A stretch of 64,000 bases of DNA, from assembly GCF_024267655.1 (NCBI RefSeq), contig NZ_CP100595.1, forward strand, positions 682,001 through 746,000, in the 5' to 3' direction. The notes beneath the pieces were generated by a model. The model saw only the letters and a program-made list of their open reading frames with translations, was not told the origin of the DNA and did no database searches. Within the stretch, counting starts at the first letter, position 1. Every line of letters begins with the position of its first letter. This stretch comes from Arcobacter roscoffensis (GTDB lineage Bacteria; Campylobacterota; Campylobacteria; Campylobacterales; Arcobacteraceae). The position numbers were made by a program, and so were the translations under genes. This document shows positions 34,168 through 42,784 of this stretch, piece after piece.

Positions 34168-36606
34168 GTGTCAAAAGTAAAGTGTAATCATTGTCATTTA
34201 AGTTTTGATGATGATATTATGATAAAAGAGGGTGAGTTAAATTTTTGTTGTAAAGGTTGTCAAGGAGTTTACCATTTATTAAAAGATGATGGTTTAGACT
34301 CTTTTTATGATAAGTTAGGAAATAAGACAATTACTCCACCTTTAAAAACTGATAATGATGATTTAGAAAAATTTAATACAGCAAGTTTTGAAAGCTCTTA
34401 TGTAAGAGTGACTCCTGAGGGGTTTAAACAGATTAATTTAATCATTGAAGGGATTCATTGTGCAGCTTGTGTTTGGTTAAATGAAAAAATTCTTTTTGAA
34501 ACTCAAGGAATAATTGAAGCAAATATAAACTTTACAACAAACAAAGCTGTAATTACTTGGGATAGTGATGATATAAAATTGTCTGATATTATTCTAAGGA
34601 TTAGATCTATTGGTTACAATGCTTATGCTTACGACTCTTCTGTTGCAGATAAAAAAGCCACACAAGCAAAAAGAGATTATTTTATAAAAATGATGGTTGC
34701 TGTTGTTGGTAGTATGAATATCATGATGCTTGGAGTTGCAAAATATACTGGCTTTTTTACTGGAATGAGTGAAGAAGTAAAATGGATGGTTCACTTAGGT
34801 GAATTTTTACTTTCAACACCTGTATTATTTTACTCTGGATGGATATTTTTTAAAGGTGCATATTTTGGTTTAAGAAATAGAGTTTTAAATATGGATTTTC
34901 TAGTAGCTTCTGGTGCGACTCTTACTTATATTTACTCTCTTTTTATTCTCTTTGGTGCAAAAGGGGAGAGTTACTTTGATTCTGTTGCTATGATTATAAC
35001 CTTTGTACTTGTTGGAAAATATTTAGAAGTTATAGGAAAAAAATCAGCTGTTGATACCTTAGATAAAATTAAATCTACACTACCTTTAGAAGCTGTAGTA
35101 ATCAAAGATGGAATAAGAGATACTATATCTTTAAATAGTATAAATATCGGAGATACAGTAGAAATAAAAGCAGGGGATAAAGTACCAGTTGATGGAATAA
35201 TCACAAAAGGAAGTGCTTCTTTTGATGAGTCATCTTTGACAGGTGAGTCAATTCCTATGTATAAAAAACAAGGGGATTTACTTTATAGTGGTACAATTAA
35301 TACAGACTCAGTTGTGGAGTTTGAAGTAAGAAAAGATTTCAAAAACTCAACTTTCTCATCAATTGTTACATTACTTGAAGACTCTTTAAGCTCAAAACCA
35401 AAGATACAATCAAAAGCAAATGAAGTATCAAAAGGTTTTACAGTTTCAATTCTTACTTTATCATTATTAACTTTTTTAGTTTGGTATTTTTTTGGAGTTG
35501 ATTTAGGCTTTGATTATGAGGGAACAAATCACTTTGAAAAATCATTTATTGTGGCTATTTCAGTTATTGTTATTGCTTGTCCTTGTGCTCTTGCTCTTGC
35601 AACACCAATGGCTAGTTTAATAGGTATCTCTTTACTGGCAAAAAAAGGACTTTTGTTTAAAGAGGCAAAATTTATAGAATCACTTGCTTTAACAAACACA
35701 GTCGTTTTTGATAAAACAGGTACTTTAACAAAAGGAAAACTAAAAGTAGTAAATTCAAATATTTTGGATGATGATATCAGTAAGCTAAACTTATTGTATT
35801 CACTTGTATCATCTTCAAAGCATCCTGTTAGTAATGCTGTGAAAAAATATCTTTTTGAAACTTATGACTTGCAGTATCAAAATCTTGAAGAGATAAAAAG
35901 TATTGATGCCAAAGGTTTAAGTGCAAAATACAAAAATACACAAGATGAAGAGTTTATTTTACTTGGTGGAAATGAAGAGTTAATAAAATCAAATAATATT
36001 AAATATGAATTTAAAACAAATAAAACTGTTTATATCTTTGTTATAAATGAAAAAGTTATTGCTACTTTTGAATTAGAAGATGAAATAAAAGATAAAGCAA
36101 TTGAGCTAATCTCTTATTTAAAAGAAAATAACATAGAAACAGTAATGCTAACAGGTGACAATGAAAATGTAGCTAAAAGTGTTTGTGAAAAACTTTCAAT
36201 ATCAAAGTTTTATGCTAGGCAAACGCCAGTTCAAAAGGCTGATTATATTAAGAGTTTAAGACAAGAGGGTAAAACTGTAGTTATGGTTGGTGATGGAGTA
36301 AATGACTCTGTAGCTTTATCAAATGCTGATGTTGCAATTGCTATGGGGAACTCTGCTGATATTACTATGCAAGTTTCTGATATTGTTTTATTAAACTCAT
36401 CTTTGTCTTCATTGAAGAAATCTTTTGAGATTTCAAAGAGAACTTACAAGTTTATAAAGCAAAATTTAGCTATATCTTTAGTTTATAATATAGTTACAAT
36501 ACCATTTGCTATGTTTGGATATGTAATACCTTTAGTGGCAGCACTATCTATGAGTTTAAGTTCACTACTTGTAGTAGTAAACTCACTTAGAATAAAAATG
36601 AAATAG
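34168..36606 (+). CDS. ccoI: Copper-translocating P-type ATPase CcoI
   Basis: An 812-residue heavy-metal P1B ATPase for assembly of cbb3 cytochrome oxidase. Order: N-terminal cysteine-rich zinc/copper segment CNHCHLSF...CCKGCQGVYHLL (about 6-38), metal-binding GIHCAAC with C98/C101, membrane helices, TGES, CPC in IACPCALALATP, DKTGT, and the hinge GDGVNDSVAL. The N-terminal CxxC...CCxxC region and the ccoS gene right behind it identify CcoI/FixI rather than CopA. Starts at GTG. It would export copper to the periplasmic side for the oxidase active site. Confidence 0.92.
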   Translation: MSKVKCNHCHLSFDDDIMIKEGELNFCCKGCQGVYHLLKDDGLDSFYDKLGNKTITPPLKTDNDDLEKFNTASFESSYVRVTPEGFKQINLIIEGIHCAACVWLNEKILFETQGIIEANINFTTNKAVITWDSDDIKLSDIILRIRSIGYNAYAYDSSVADKKATQAKRDYFIKMMVAVVGSMNIMMLGVAKYTGFFTGMSEEVKWMVHLGEFLLSTPVLFYSGWIFFKGAYFGLRNRVLNMDFLVASGATLTYIYSLFILFGAKGESYFDSVAMIITFVLVGKYLEVIGKKSAVDTLDKIKSTLPLEAVVIKDGIRDTISLNSINIGDTVEIKAGDKVPVDGIITKGSASFDESSLTGESIPMYKKQGDLLYSGTINTDSVVEFEVRKDFKNSTFSSIVTLLEDSLSSKPKIQSKANEVSKGFTVSILTLSLLTFLVWYFFGVDLGFDYEGTNHFEKSFIVAISVIVIACPCALALATPMASLIGISLLAKKGLLFKEAKFIESLALTNTVVFDKTGTLTKGKLKVVNSNILDDDISKLNLLYSLVSSSKHPVSNAVKKYLFETYDLQYQNLEEIKSIDAKGLSAKYKNTQDEEFILLGGNEELIKSNNIKYEFKTNKTVYIFVINEKVIATFELEDEIKDKAIELISYLKENNIETVMLTGDNENVAKSVCEKLSISKFYARQTPVQKADYIKSLRQEGKTVVMVGDGVNDSVALSNADVAIAMGNSADITMQVSDIVLLNSSLSSLKKSFEISKRTYKFIKQNLAISLVYNIVTIPFAMFGYVIPLVAALSMSLSSLLVVVNSLRIKMK

Positions 36607-36615
36607 GAAAAATTT

Positions 36616-36855
36616 ATGATTAATGATACTTTGTTTATGATGTTGATTGTTGGATTGATTATCTCTTTTGGACTTTTATTGCTTTTTGTATGGGGTGCTA
36701 AAAATGGTCAATTTGATGATTCAAATAAAATGGTAGATGGTTTACTTTTTGATAGTGAAGATGATTTAAATGATGCTATAAATAAAGAGAAAAAATTAAA
36801 AGATGCTAAAGAGCAAAAGATAAAAAAAGATGAGAAAAAAAACGAGGTTAGTTAA
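36616..36855 (+). CDS. ccoS: cbb3 oxidase assembly protein CcoS
   Basis: A 79-residue protein with one membrane helix (about 8-28), WGAKNGQFDD(S) just after it, then a highly charged Lys/Glu tail. W-x-x-x-x-G-Q-F-D-D is the CcoS signature. It follows ccoI by 9 bp. The tail is longer than in typical CcoS (about 50-60 residues). The stop codon lies within the terminator hairpin of the convergent cytochrome gene. Confidence 0.9.
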   Translation: MINDTLFMMLIVGLIISFGLLLLFVWGAKNGQFDDSNKMVDGLLFDSEDDLNDAINKEKKLKDAKEQKIKKDEKKNEVS

Positions 36856-36866
36856 AAACTAACCTC
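36830..36866 (-). terminator. Terminator of the cytochrome c553 gene
   Basis: GAGGTTAGTT (36844-36853) pairs perfectly with AACTAACCTC (36857-36866). Read on the minus strand it is followed by a run of eight T, a strong intrinsic terminator. It overlaps the last codons of ccoS, so it can also stop the plus-strand transcript. Confidence 0.82.
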
Positions 36867-36881
36867 TTGAAGAATTACTAA

Positions 36882-37172
36882 TTATTTAAATGCAGCAATT
36901 TGCTTAGCTAAATCAGCAATATCAGCGTCAGAAAGTCTAGCAACTTGACCTTTCATAACACCTTTCATAGCTCCACCGTAAGATCCGTCTTTGTAACCTT
37001 TTAATGCAGCGATAGTTTTAGCTTCATCCCAACCTTTAATGATTGCAGATTTACCTAATGCAGCTTTTTCACCGTTAGCACCGTGACATCCAGCACATGC
37101 AGCGAAAGATGCAGCAGATAATGTAGCAGCAGTTGCTGCAGCGAATAATGTAGTTAATACTAATTTCTTCAT
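36882..37172 (-). CDS. Periplasmic cytochrome c553
   Basis: A 96-residue class I c-type cytochrome. Signal peptide about 1-24 ending in ASFAA, haem motif CAGCH (C26, C29, H30) directly after it, and methionines in GGAMKGVMKGQ that can provide the distal ligand. This small monohaem electron carrier probably shuttles electrons from the bc1 complex to cbb3 oxidase, which fits its place next to ccoIS. AAGGAG precedes the ATG and a strong terminator follows. Codons are unusually GC-richer, typical of a highly expressed gene here. Confidence 0.93.
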   Translation of the reverse strand: MKKLVLTTLFAAATAATLSAASFAACAGCHGANGEKAALGKSAIIKGWDEAKTIAALKGYKDGSYGGAMKGVMKGQVARLSDADIADLAKQIAAFK

Positions 37173-37369
37173 TGTTTCTCCTTGAATTTGAGTAAATATT
37201 TTAGCTATTTTTTCTTTTGGTTGGCTTAATATTTACAATTAATTTTTTATTGTCAATATAAGTGTTACCTATAATTGTGTACAAATTGTGAAGATTTCAT
37301 AAGCTTGATTTTGCAAAGCTAAAGGCACTTTTTTATATAGTATGTTCTTAAATTACAAAGAGGTTTTTT

Positions 37370-37972
37370 ATGGAAGAAGATATAGTTTTACAAATTGATA
37401 ATTTAAGCTTCTCTTATAAAAAAGAAACACCCATTTATGAAAATTTTTCAATGACTTTAAAAAAGGGTGAACTTTTTACAATTTTTGGTAAAAGTGGTAG
37501 TGGAAAGACTACACTTTTTGAATTAATAATAGGTAGTTTAAAACCTCAAAGTGGAACTATAGAAAAGCAGAGTTTAAGTCTTATTTTTCAAGATCCTTAT
37601 AACTCTTTTCATCCAACTTTTAATATAATTGAACAAATAAAAGATGTAATTAATTATGACTTTTATGAAAATATGAATAACTATTTAAAAGAACTGAGCT
37701 TGGATGAGAGTTTACTTTATAAAAAACCTTATGAGTTAAGTGGTGGGCAACTTCAAAGATGTTCTATTTTAAGAGCACTTTTAATGAAGCCTAAACTTCT
37801 TTTAGTTGATGAACCAACATCAGCTTTAGATAATATCATCGCATATGATGTAATGAAACTTTTAATAAAATATTTAGACTCATGTGCAATACTTTTAATT
37901 ACGCATGATATTGATTTAGCTACTTGGTGTAGCGATAAAATTATAAGATTGGATAAAGATGGAAAACAATAA
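37370..37972 (+). CDS. Orphan ABC transporter ATP-binding protein (Opp/Nik type)
   Basis: A 200-residue ATPase: Walker A GKSGSGKTT near 40, Q-loop IFQDPYNSFHPTFN, signature ELSGGQLQR, Walker B LLLVDEPTSALD, and ITHD. The QDPYNSFHP form is typical of peptide/nickel importers. It is shorter than usual (about 250) and lacks the C-terminal oligopeptide extension. No permease is nearby. It overlaps hemH by 14 bp, suggesting a link to metal or haem supply, which is inference. Confidence 0.8.
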   Translation: MEEDIVLQIDNLSFSYKKETPIYENFSMTLKKGELFTIFGKSGSGKTTLFELIIGSLKPQSGTIEKQSLSLIFQDPYNSFHPTFNIIEQIKDVINYDFYENMNNYLKELSLDESLLYKKPYELSGGQLQRCSILRALLMKPKLLLVDEPTSALDNIIAYDVMKLLIKYLDSCAILLITHDIDLATWCSDKIIRLDKDGKQ

Positions 37973-38894
37973 AAAAGCCTTAGTTCTACTTAATATGGGT
38001 GGAGCAAGAAGAAAAGATGAATTGAAACTTTTTTTAACAAATATGTTTAACGACAAAAATATCATAGCAGCCCCAAAACTAATAAGAAAAATGATTGCAT
38101 TTTTTATTACAACTTCAAGACTTAATAGTGCATGGAAAAACTATGAAGAAATAGGTGGTTTCTCACCACTAAACCCACTAACTGAAAAATTAGTTGATAA
38201 AGTAAATGAAAATATAAAAGAGTATAAAACATATCAAGTTATGAGATATACTCCTCCTTTTGCAAAAGATGTAATCGAAGATATGAAAAAAGATGGAATA
38301 GAAGAAGTTGTTTTACTTCCTTTATATCCTCAATTTTCAACAACTACTACAAAATCATCTTTAGAAGACTTTAAAGCTTATGCAAAAGACTCTTTTAAGA
38401 TAAAAACAAAAGGAACATTTTATAAAAATGAAGCTTTTAATAAATGTATTATTGAAGAGATAAAAGAAAAAACAAACTCTCAAGCAGGTGAGTTTAATCT
38501 TATTTTCTCTGCTCATGGTTTACCTCAAAAGATTGTAGATAAGGGTGATCCTTATGAAAAACAAATGAACAAGCATGTGAAGATTTTATCAAAAATGCTT
38601 GAAGAGGAAGGTCAAAACTTTAAATCAATAAACCTAGCTTATCAATCAAAAGTAGGTCCTATGAAGTGGCTTGATCCTTCACTTGATGATATGCTTGAAA
38701 ACTTTAAAGATGAAAATGTGATTATTTACCCAATTGCTTTTACAGTTGATAATTCAGAAACTGATTTTGAACTTGATATTGAGTATAGAGAAATAGCAGA
38801 AGAAATTGGTGTAAAAGAGTTTAGAGTTTGTAAGTGTGTAAATGATAGTGATATGTTTATTGAAGCTATTAAGGATATGATAAAATTCAAATAG
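37959..38894 (+). CDS. hemH: Ferrochelatase
   Basis: A 311-residue enzyme inserting Fe(II) into porphyrin at the last step of haem synthesis (protohaem branch). LLNMGGARRKDELKLFLTNMFND at the start, YPQFSTTTTKS near 120-135, the active-site FSAHGLPQKIVDKGDPY (catalytic His in SAHG near 185) and a C-terminal EYREIAEE helix are present. Located next to cytochrome and cbb3 assembly genes, consistent with haem demand. Confidence 0.94.
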   Translation: MENNKKALVLLNMGGARRKDELKLFLTNMFNDKNIIAAPKLIRKMIAFFITTSRLNSAWKNYEEIGGFSPLNPLTEKLVDKVNENIKEYKTYQVMRYTPPFAKDVIEDMKKDGIEEVVLLPLYPQFSTTTTKSSLEDFKAYAKDSFKIKTKGTFYKNEAFNKCIIEEIKEKTNSQAGEFNLIFSAHGLPQKIVDKGDPYEKQMNKHVKILSKMLEEEGQNFKSINLAYQSKVGPMKWLDPSLDDMLENFKDENVIIYPIAFTVDNSETDFELDIEYREIAEEIGVKEFRVCKCVNDSDMFIEAIKDMIKFK

Positions 38895-38902
38895 GAAAAC
38901 AA

Positions 38903-39457
38903 ATGGAAATTAGTGTAGAACAAGTTCTGCTTGAAGTTGCTAGAAATACAATTTTAAGTGAGTTTGATAGTAGTTTTGAAATTAATAAAAAAAAATTAAT
39001 AGAAAAATATCCTATTTTAAATGAACAAAGGGCTTGTTTTGTCACTTTAAACCTACATGGAAAACTAAGAGGTTGTATTGGTTCATTAGTAGCTCATCGA
39101 AGTTTACTTGATGATGTGATTTCTAATGCTTACAATGCAGCTTTTAGTGATTTAAGATTCAATAGATTAACAGCTTTGGAGTTTAAAAATATAGATATTG
39201 AAATATCTGTTTTAACTCCTGCTGTGAAACTTGAATATGAGAATACACAAGATTTAAAAGAAAAAATCAAAATAAATGAGCATGGAGTTATTTTAGAACT
39301 TGAAGGAAAAAGAGCAACTTTTTTACCTCAAGTTTGGGAACAGCTTTCAAGTTTTGAAGAGTTTTTTACTCACCTATCAAAAAAAGCAGGATTCTCTCAA
39401 AACTGCTTAGAACATAAACCTAGTATTTATACATACACTGCAATAAAGATAAAGTAA
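38903..39457 (+). CDS. amrA: AmmeMemoRadiSam system protein A (AMMECR1 domain)
   Basis: A 184-residue AMMECR1-domain protein. The hallmark LRGCIGSL (G-x-L-x-G-C-I-G) is in LHGKLRGCIGSLVAHRSLLDDVISNAYNAAFSD (about 50-83), followed by LEFKNIDIEISVLTP and FLPQVWEQL. Function is unknown; it always occurs with a radical SAM protein and a Memo protein. Its TAATG stop/start overlap with the next gene shows tight coupling. Confidence 0.88.
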   Translation: MEISVEQVLLEVARNTILSEFDSSFEINKKKLIEKYPILNEQRACFVTLNLHGKLRGCIGSLVAHRSLLDDVISNAYNAAFSDLRFNRLTALEFKNIDIEISVLTPAVKLEYENTQDLKEKIKINEHGVILELEGKRATFLPQVWEQLSSFEEFFTHLSKKAGFSQNCLEHKPSIYTYTAIKIK

Positions 39458-41238
39458 TGAATTTTTATGAAAAGCAAAATGACAGACTAGTTTGTCAACT
39501 ATGCTCTTATTATTGTAAATTAAAAGAAAATCAAACAGGTATTTGCGGAGTAAATAAAAATATAGGTGATAAAATAGAGTGTCTAGTTTATGGATATCCT
39601 GCTGCTATGAATATAGATCCAATTGAAAAAAAGCCTTTATATCATGTTCTGCCTCAGTCAAAATCCTTTTCAATAGGTACTGTTGGGTGTAATTTTAGAT
39701 GTTCATTTTGTCAAAATCATGGTATTTCTCAAGAACATAATATAAATAAAGCTACTTATTATAGTCCTAAAGACATAGTAAAAATGGCAAAACATTATAA
39801 GTGTGATACTATTTCTTATACATATAATGAACCAACGATTTTTTATCCTTATGCAAAAGATTGTGCTATTGAAGCCAAAAAACATGAAATAAAAAATGTA
39901 TATGTCTCAAACGGTTTTGAAAGTAGTGAAGTAATTGATGATATGAAAGGTATTATCGATGCTGTAAATATTGATTTAAAATCTTTTTCTGAAAGCTATT
40001 ATAAAAAGAGTTTAGGTGGAAGTTTAAAGCAAGTATTAGAAAATTTAAAGCATTTTAAGAAAAATGGTATTTGGGTGGAAGTAACTACACTTATAGTTCC
40101 CACAAAAAATGATTCAAAAGAAGAATTAGAAAAAATTGCTAGCTTTATAAAAGAAGAACTTGATGAGTTTACACCTTGGCATGTTTCAGCATTTCATCCT
40201 GATTATAAAGAAATGGATTTACCAAACACTTCTTTTGAGTCTTTAAAATTAGCAAATGATATAGCAAAAGAAGTTGGACTTAAATACGCTTATATTGGAA
40301 ATATAGGCTTTGATAATCACACTTATTGCCCAAATTGTAATGAAAGTATTTTGAAAAGAAATAGATTTCAAGTTCTAGAAAATAAGCTTAGAAATGGCAA
40401 GTGTCCTAAGTGTAATTATGAAATACAAGGAGTTTTTCCTAAAATGAAAACAATAAGGAAAACAGGTTTTATGGGAAGTTTCTATCCTGAAAAAAAAGAA
40501 GAAATTTTAAGATATATAAATGAGTTTAATAAAAACTTTCAAGTAAATGGAACTTTTAAAACAAAAGCTATGATAGTTCCCCATGCTGGATATGTATATA
40601 GTGGTTTTACTGCTAATATTGCATATAATATATGTAAAGATAAAAAGCCTAAAAGAGTAATCGTAATAGGTCCTACTCATAATGTTTACTATGAAAAAGC
40701 AAGTGTTGCTTTATATGATGAGTATGAAACACCTTTTGGAAATATAGAAATTGATAAAGAGTATTCAAAAAGTTTAATAGATAAGTATAAGGTTTTAGAT
40801 TTTAATGAAGAATTACACCTAGAACACTCTACTGAAACTCAAGCTCCTTTTATAAAGCACTATTTTCCAGACTCTTCGATAATTGAAATAATTTATGGAA
40901 AAATAGACTATCAAGAATTATCCAAAGTAATAGATGAGTTTTTAGAGGATGAAGATAATCTTATTTTAATTTCTACTGATTTAAGTCATTTTCATAATAA
41001 GCAAACAGCAAATAAACTAGACAATATTTGTTTAAATGCAATTGCAAAAAAGGATATGAGTCTATTTGATAAAGGCTGTGAAGCTTGTGGAAAAATAGGT
41101 GTAAAAGCTGTGATTGATTCTGCAATTAAAAAAGATTTAGATACAAAAGTTTTACACTATTGTACTTCTTATGATAGAACAAAAGATGCTTCAAGAGTAG
41201 TTGGTTATACTTCTGCTTTAATAGGAGAGCAAGAATAG
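39457..41238 (+). CDS. amrS-amrB: Fused AmmeMemoRadiSam radical SAM enzyme and Memo-like protein
   Basis: A 593-residue fusion. Residues 1-285: radical SAM enzyme (PflA-like AmrS) with an extra N-terminal cysteine set CQLCSYYC and the cluster-binding CxxxCxxC at C78/C82/C85. Residues 290-325: a zinc-ribbon linker with CPNC (291-294) and CPKC (316-319). Residues 335-593: a complete Memo domain (AmrB), with conserved metal-ligand candidates H376 in PHAGYVYSG, H408 in GPTHN and C544 in CGKIGV. In many organisms the two parts are separate genes. Memo proteins bind iron or copper; the reaction of the system is unknown. Confidence 0.9.
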   Translation: MNFYEKQNDRLVCQLCSYYCKLKENQTGICGVNKNIGDKIECLVYGYPAAMNIDPIEKKPLYHVLPQSKSFSIGTVGCNFRCSFCQNHGISQEHNINKATYYSPKDIVKMAKHYKCDTISYTYNEPTIFYPYAKDCAIEAKKHEIKNVYVSNGFESSEVIDDMKGIIDAVNIDLKSFSESYYKKSLGGSLKQVLENLKHFKKNGIWVEVTTLIVPTKNDSKEELEKIASFIKEELDEFTPWHVSAFHPDYKEMDLPNTSFESLKLANDIAKEVGLKYAYIGNIGFDNHTYCPNCNESILKRNRFQVLENKLRNGKCPKCNYEIQGVFPKMKTIRKTGFMGSFYPEKKEEILRYINEFNKNFQVNGTFKTKAMIVPHAGYVYSGFTANIAYNICKDKKPKRVIVIGPTHNVYYEKASVALYDEYETPFGNIEIDKEYSKSLIDKYKVLDFNEELHLEHSTETQAPFIKHYFPDSSIIEIIYGKIDYQELSKVIDEFLEDEDNLILISTDLSHFHNKQTANKLDNICLNAIAKKDMSLFDKGCEACGKIGVKAVIDSAIKKDLDTKVLHYCTSYDRTKDASRVVGYTSALIGEQE

Positions 41239-41982
41239 ATGTTTTTTCTTAAAAAATTTATAGCAGCTTTTTTACTTCCCATGCCTATTGCTCTTTTTAT
41301 GTTTGCTTTAGGAGTATATTTTTTATTTAAGAATTCATATACAAAAGCAAAGATTGTACTTTTTTTTACTATTTCTTGGTTAGCATTACTTTCTTTTCAG
41401 CCAATATCAAATGCAATTTTACAGCCCTTGGAAGATTCTCACAAAGCTTTGATTCAAACTCCTGATGTAAAATATGTACTTGTATTGGGAAATGGTCATG
41501 CAAGTAATGAGAACTTAAGTATTACTTCTCAGGTAAATATGATAGCTCAAAATAGACTTAATGAGGGAATTAAGCATTTTAATAAACTAAAAGATGCAAA
41601 ATTAATAGTATCAGGTTATGGTGGTTATGATAAAAATCCCCATGCTTTTATGCAGCAACTTTTAGCAAATGCACTTGGTATTAAAAGTGAATATATCTTA
41701 AGACTTGATACTCCAAGGGATACAAAAGAAGAAGCTATTAAGGCAAAAGAGATTATAAAAGATGAAAAGTTTATATTAGTTACTTCTGCTTCACATATGA
41801 AAAGAGCTATGTTGCTTTTTAAGAAGCAAGGATTAAATCCAATAGCAGCTCCTACAAATCATTTAGTTCATGAAGAAAAAGGTTTTGCTTCGTATTTTTC
41901 AAGTAGAAATTTATATAAAGTAGAAGTGGCATTTCATGAATATATAGGATTATTGTATTCAAAGATTATGGGATATATTTAA
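41239..41982 (+). CDS. YdcF/ElyC-family membrane protein (DUF218)
   Basis: A 247-residue protein with two N-terminal helices (about 8-30 and 38-56) and a periplasmic DUF218 domain: VLVLGNGHA near 77, LIVSGYGG near 119, ASHMKRAM near 178. ElyC, the characterised relative, is needed for undecaprenyl-phosphate-dependent envelope synthesis; YdcF binds SAM in vitro. Abuts the radical SAM-Memo gene (starts the base after its stop), so it is in the same operon. Exact role unknown. Confidence 0.82.
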   Translation: MFFLKKFIAAFLLPMPIALFMFALGVYFLFKNSYTKAKIVLFFTISWLALLSFQPISNAILQPLEDSHKALIQTPDVKYVLVLGNGHASNENLSITSQVNMIAQNRLNEGIKHFNKLKDAKLIVSGYGGYDKNPHAFMQQLLANALGIKSEYILRLDTPRDTKEEAIKAKEIIKDEKFILVTSASHMKRAMLLFKKQGLNPIAAPTNHLVHEEKGFASYFSSRNLYKVEVAFHEYIGLLYSKIMGYI

Positions 41983-41999
41983 AATTAAAAAAAAATTGA

Positions 42000-42005
42000 T
42001 ATAAT
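42000..42005 (+). promoter_or_regulatory. Probable -10 box for the znuCB-like operon
   Basis: TATAAT within ATTGATATAATTGCGACG, 28 bases before the TTG start of the ATPase gene and after an A-rich tract. No clear -35; no confident Zur or Fur operator. Confidence 0.45.
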
Positions 42006-42032
42006 TGCGACGAAGTTGCAAGAAGGTGAAAA

Positions 42033-42776
42033 TTGAAAATATTAGAAATAAAAGATTTATCATTTGAATATACAAAAAATATAAAAGTATTAGAAAATAT
42101 AAATTTAGAAATAAACAGTGAGGATTTCTTAGCAATCATTGGACCAAATGGTGGTGGAAAATCAACACTTTTAAAACTTATTTTAGGGCTTTTAAAATCG
42201 AAAGATGGCTCAATTATAAAAACTTTAAAAAATGAACAAATAGGCTATGTTCCTCAAAATACAAATTTAAATACAGACTTTCCAATAACTGCTTTAGAAG
42301 TAGTTTTAATGGGACATATCACAGCAAAAAAAAGAATCTTTGGTTATGCAAAAGAGGATATCTCTTGTGCTAAGTATTCATTAGAGCAAGTAGGAATGAA
42401 AGGTTTTGAAAACAGAAAAATTGGTGATTTAAGTGGCGGACAAAGACAAAGGGTATTTATAGCACGTGCACTTTGTTCTAATCCAAAAGTTATATTACTT
42501 GATGAACCAACTGCAAGCATAGATGTAAAAGGTCAAAATGAAATTTATGAATTATTAAAACAATTAAACAAAGATATTTGTATAGTTGTTGTAAGTCATG
42601 ATATTTCAGTACTTTTAAACTATGCAAAAAAAGTTGCCCATGTGAATAAGAACTTAGTTTATCATTCATTAGAGAATATTCAAGAAAATATAAAAACAAC
42701 AGACGAACACTTATGTGAAGTTGAACTTTTATCAGCTTTAGGTAAAACTCAAGTTTGTTGTGACCATAAGCATTAA
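42033..42776 (+). CDS. znuC: Metal ABC transporter ATP-binding protein (ZnuC-like)
   Basis: A 247-residue ATPase of the zinc/manganese import family. Walker A GPNGGGKST near 37-45, VPQNTNLNTDFPITALEVVLMG (ZnuC-type Q-loop segment), signature DLSGGQRQR, Walker B ILLDEPTASID, VSHD. The C-terminal CEVELLSALGKTQVCCDHKH is rich in Cys/His and may sense metal. Start is TTG with AGAAGGTG upstream. The permease follows 8 bp later. A binding protein gene is not in the cluster. Confidence 0.87.
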   Translation: MKILEIKDLSFEYTKNIKVLENINLEINSEDFLAIIGPNGGGKSTLLKLILGLLKSKDGSIIKTLKNEQIGYVPQNTNLNTDFPITALEVVLMGHITAKKRIFGYAKEDISCAKYSLEQVGMKGFENRKIGDLSGGQRQRVFIARALCSNPKVILLDEPTASIDVKGQNEIYELLKQLNKDICIVVVSHDISVLLNYAKKVAHVNKNLVYHSLENIQENIKTTDEHLCEVELLSALGKTQVCCDHKH

Positions 42777-42784
42777 GGAATGAG

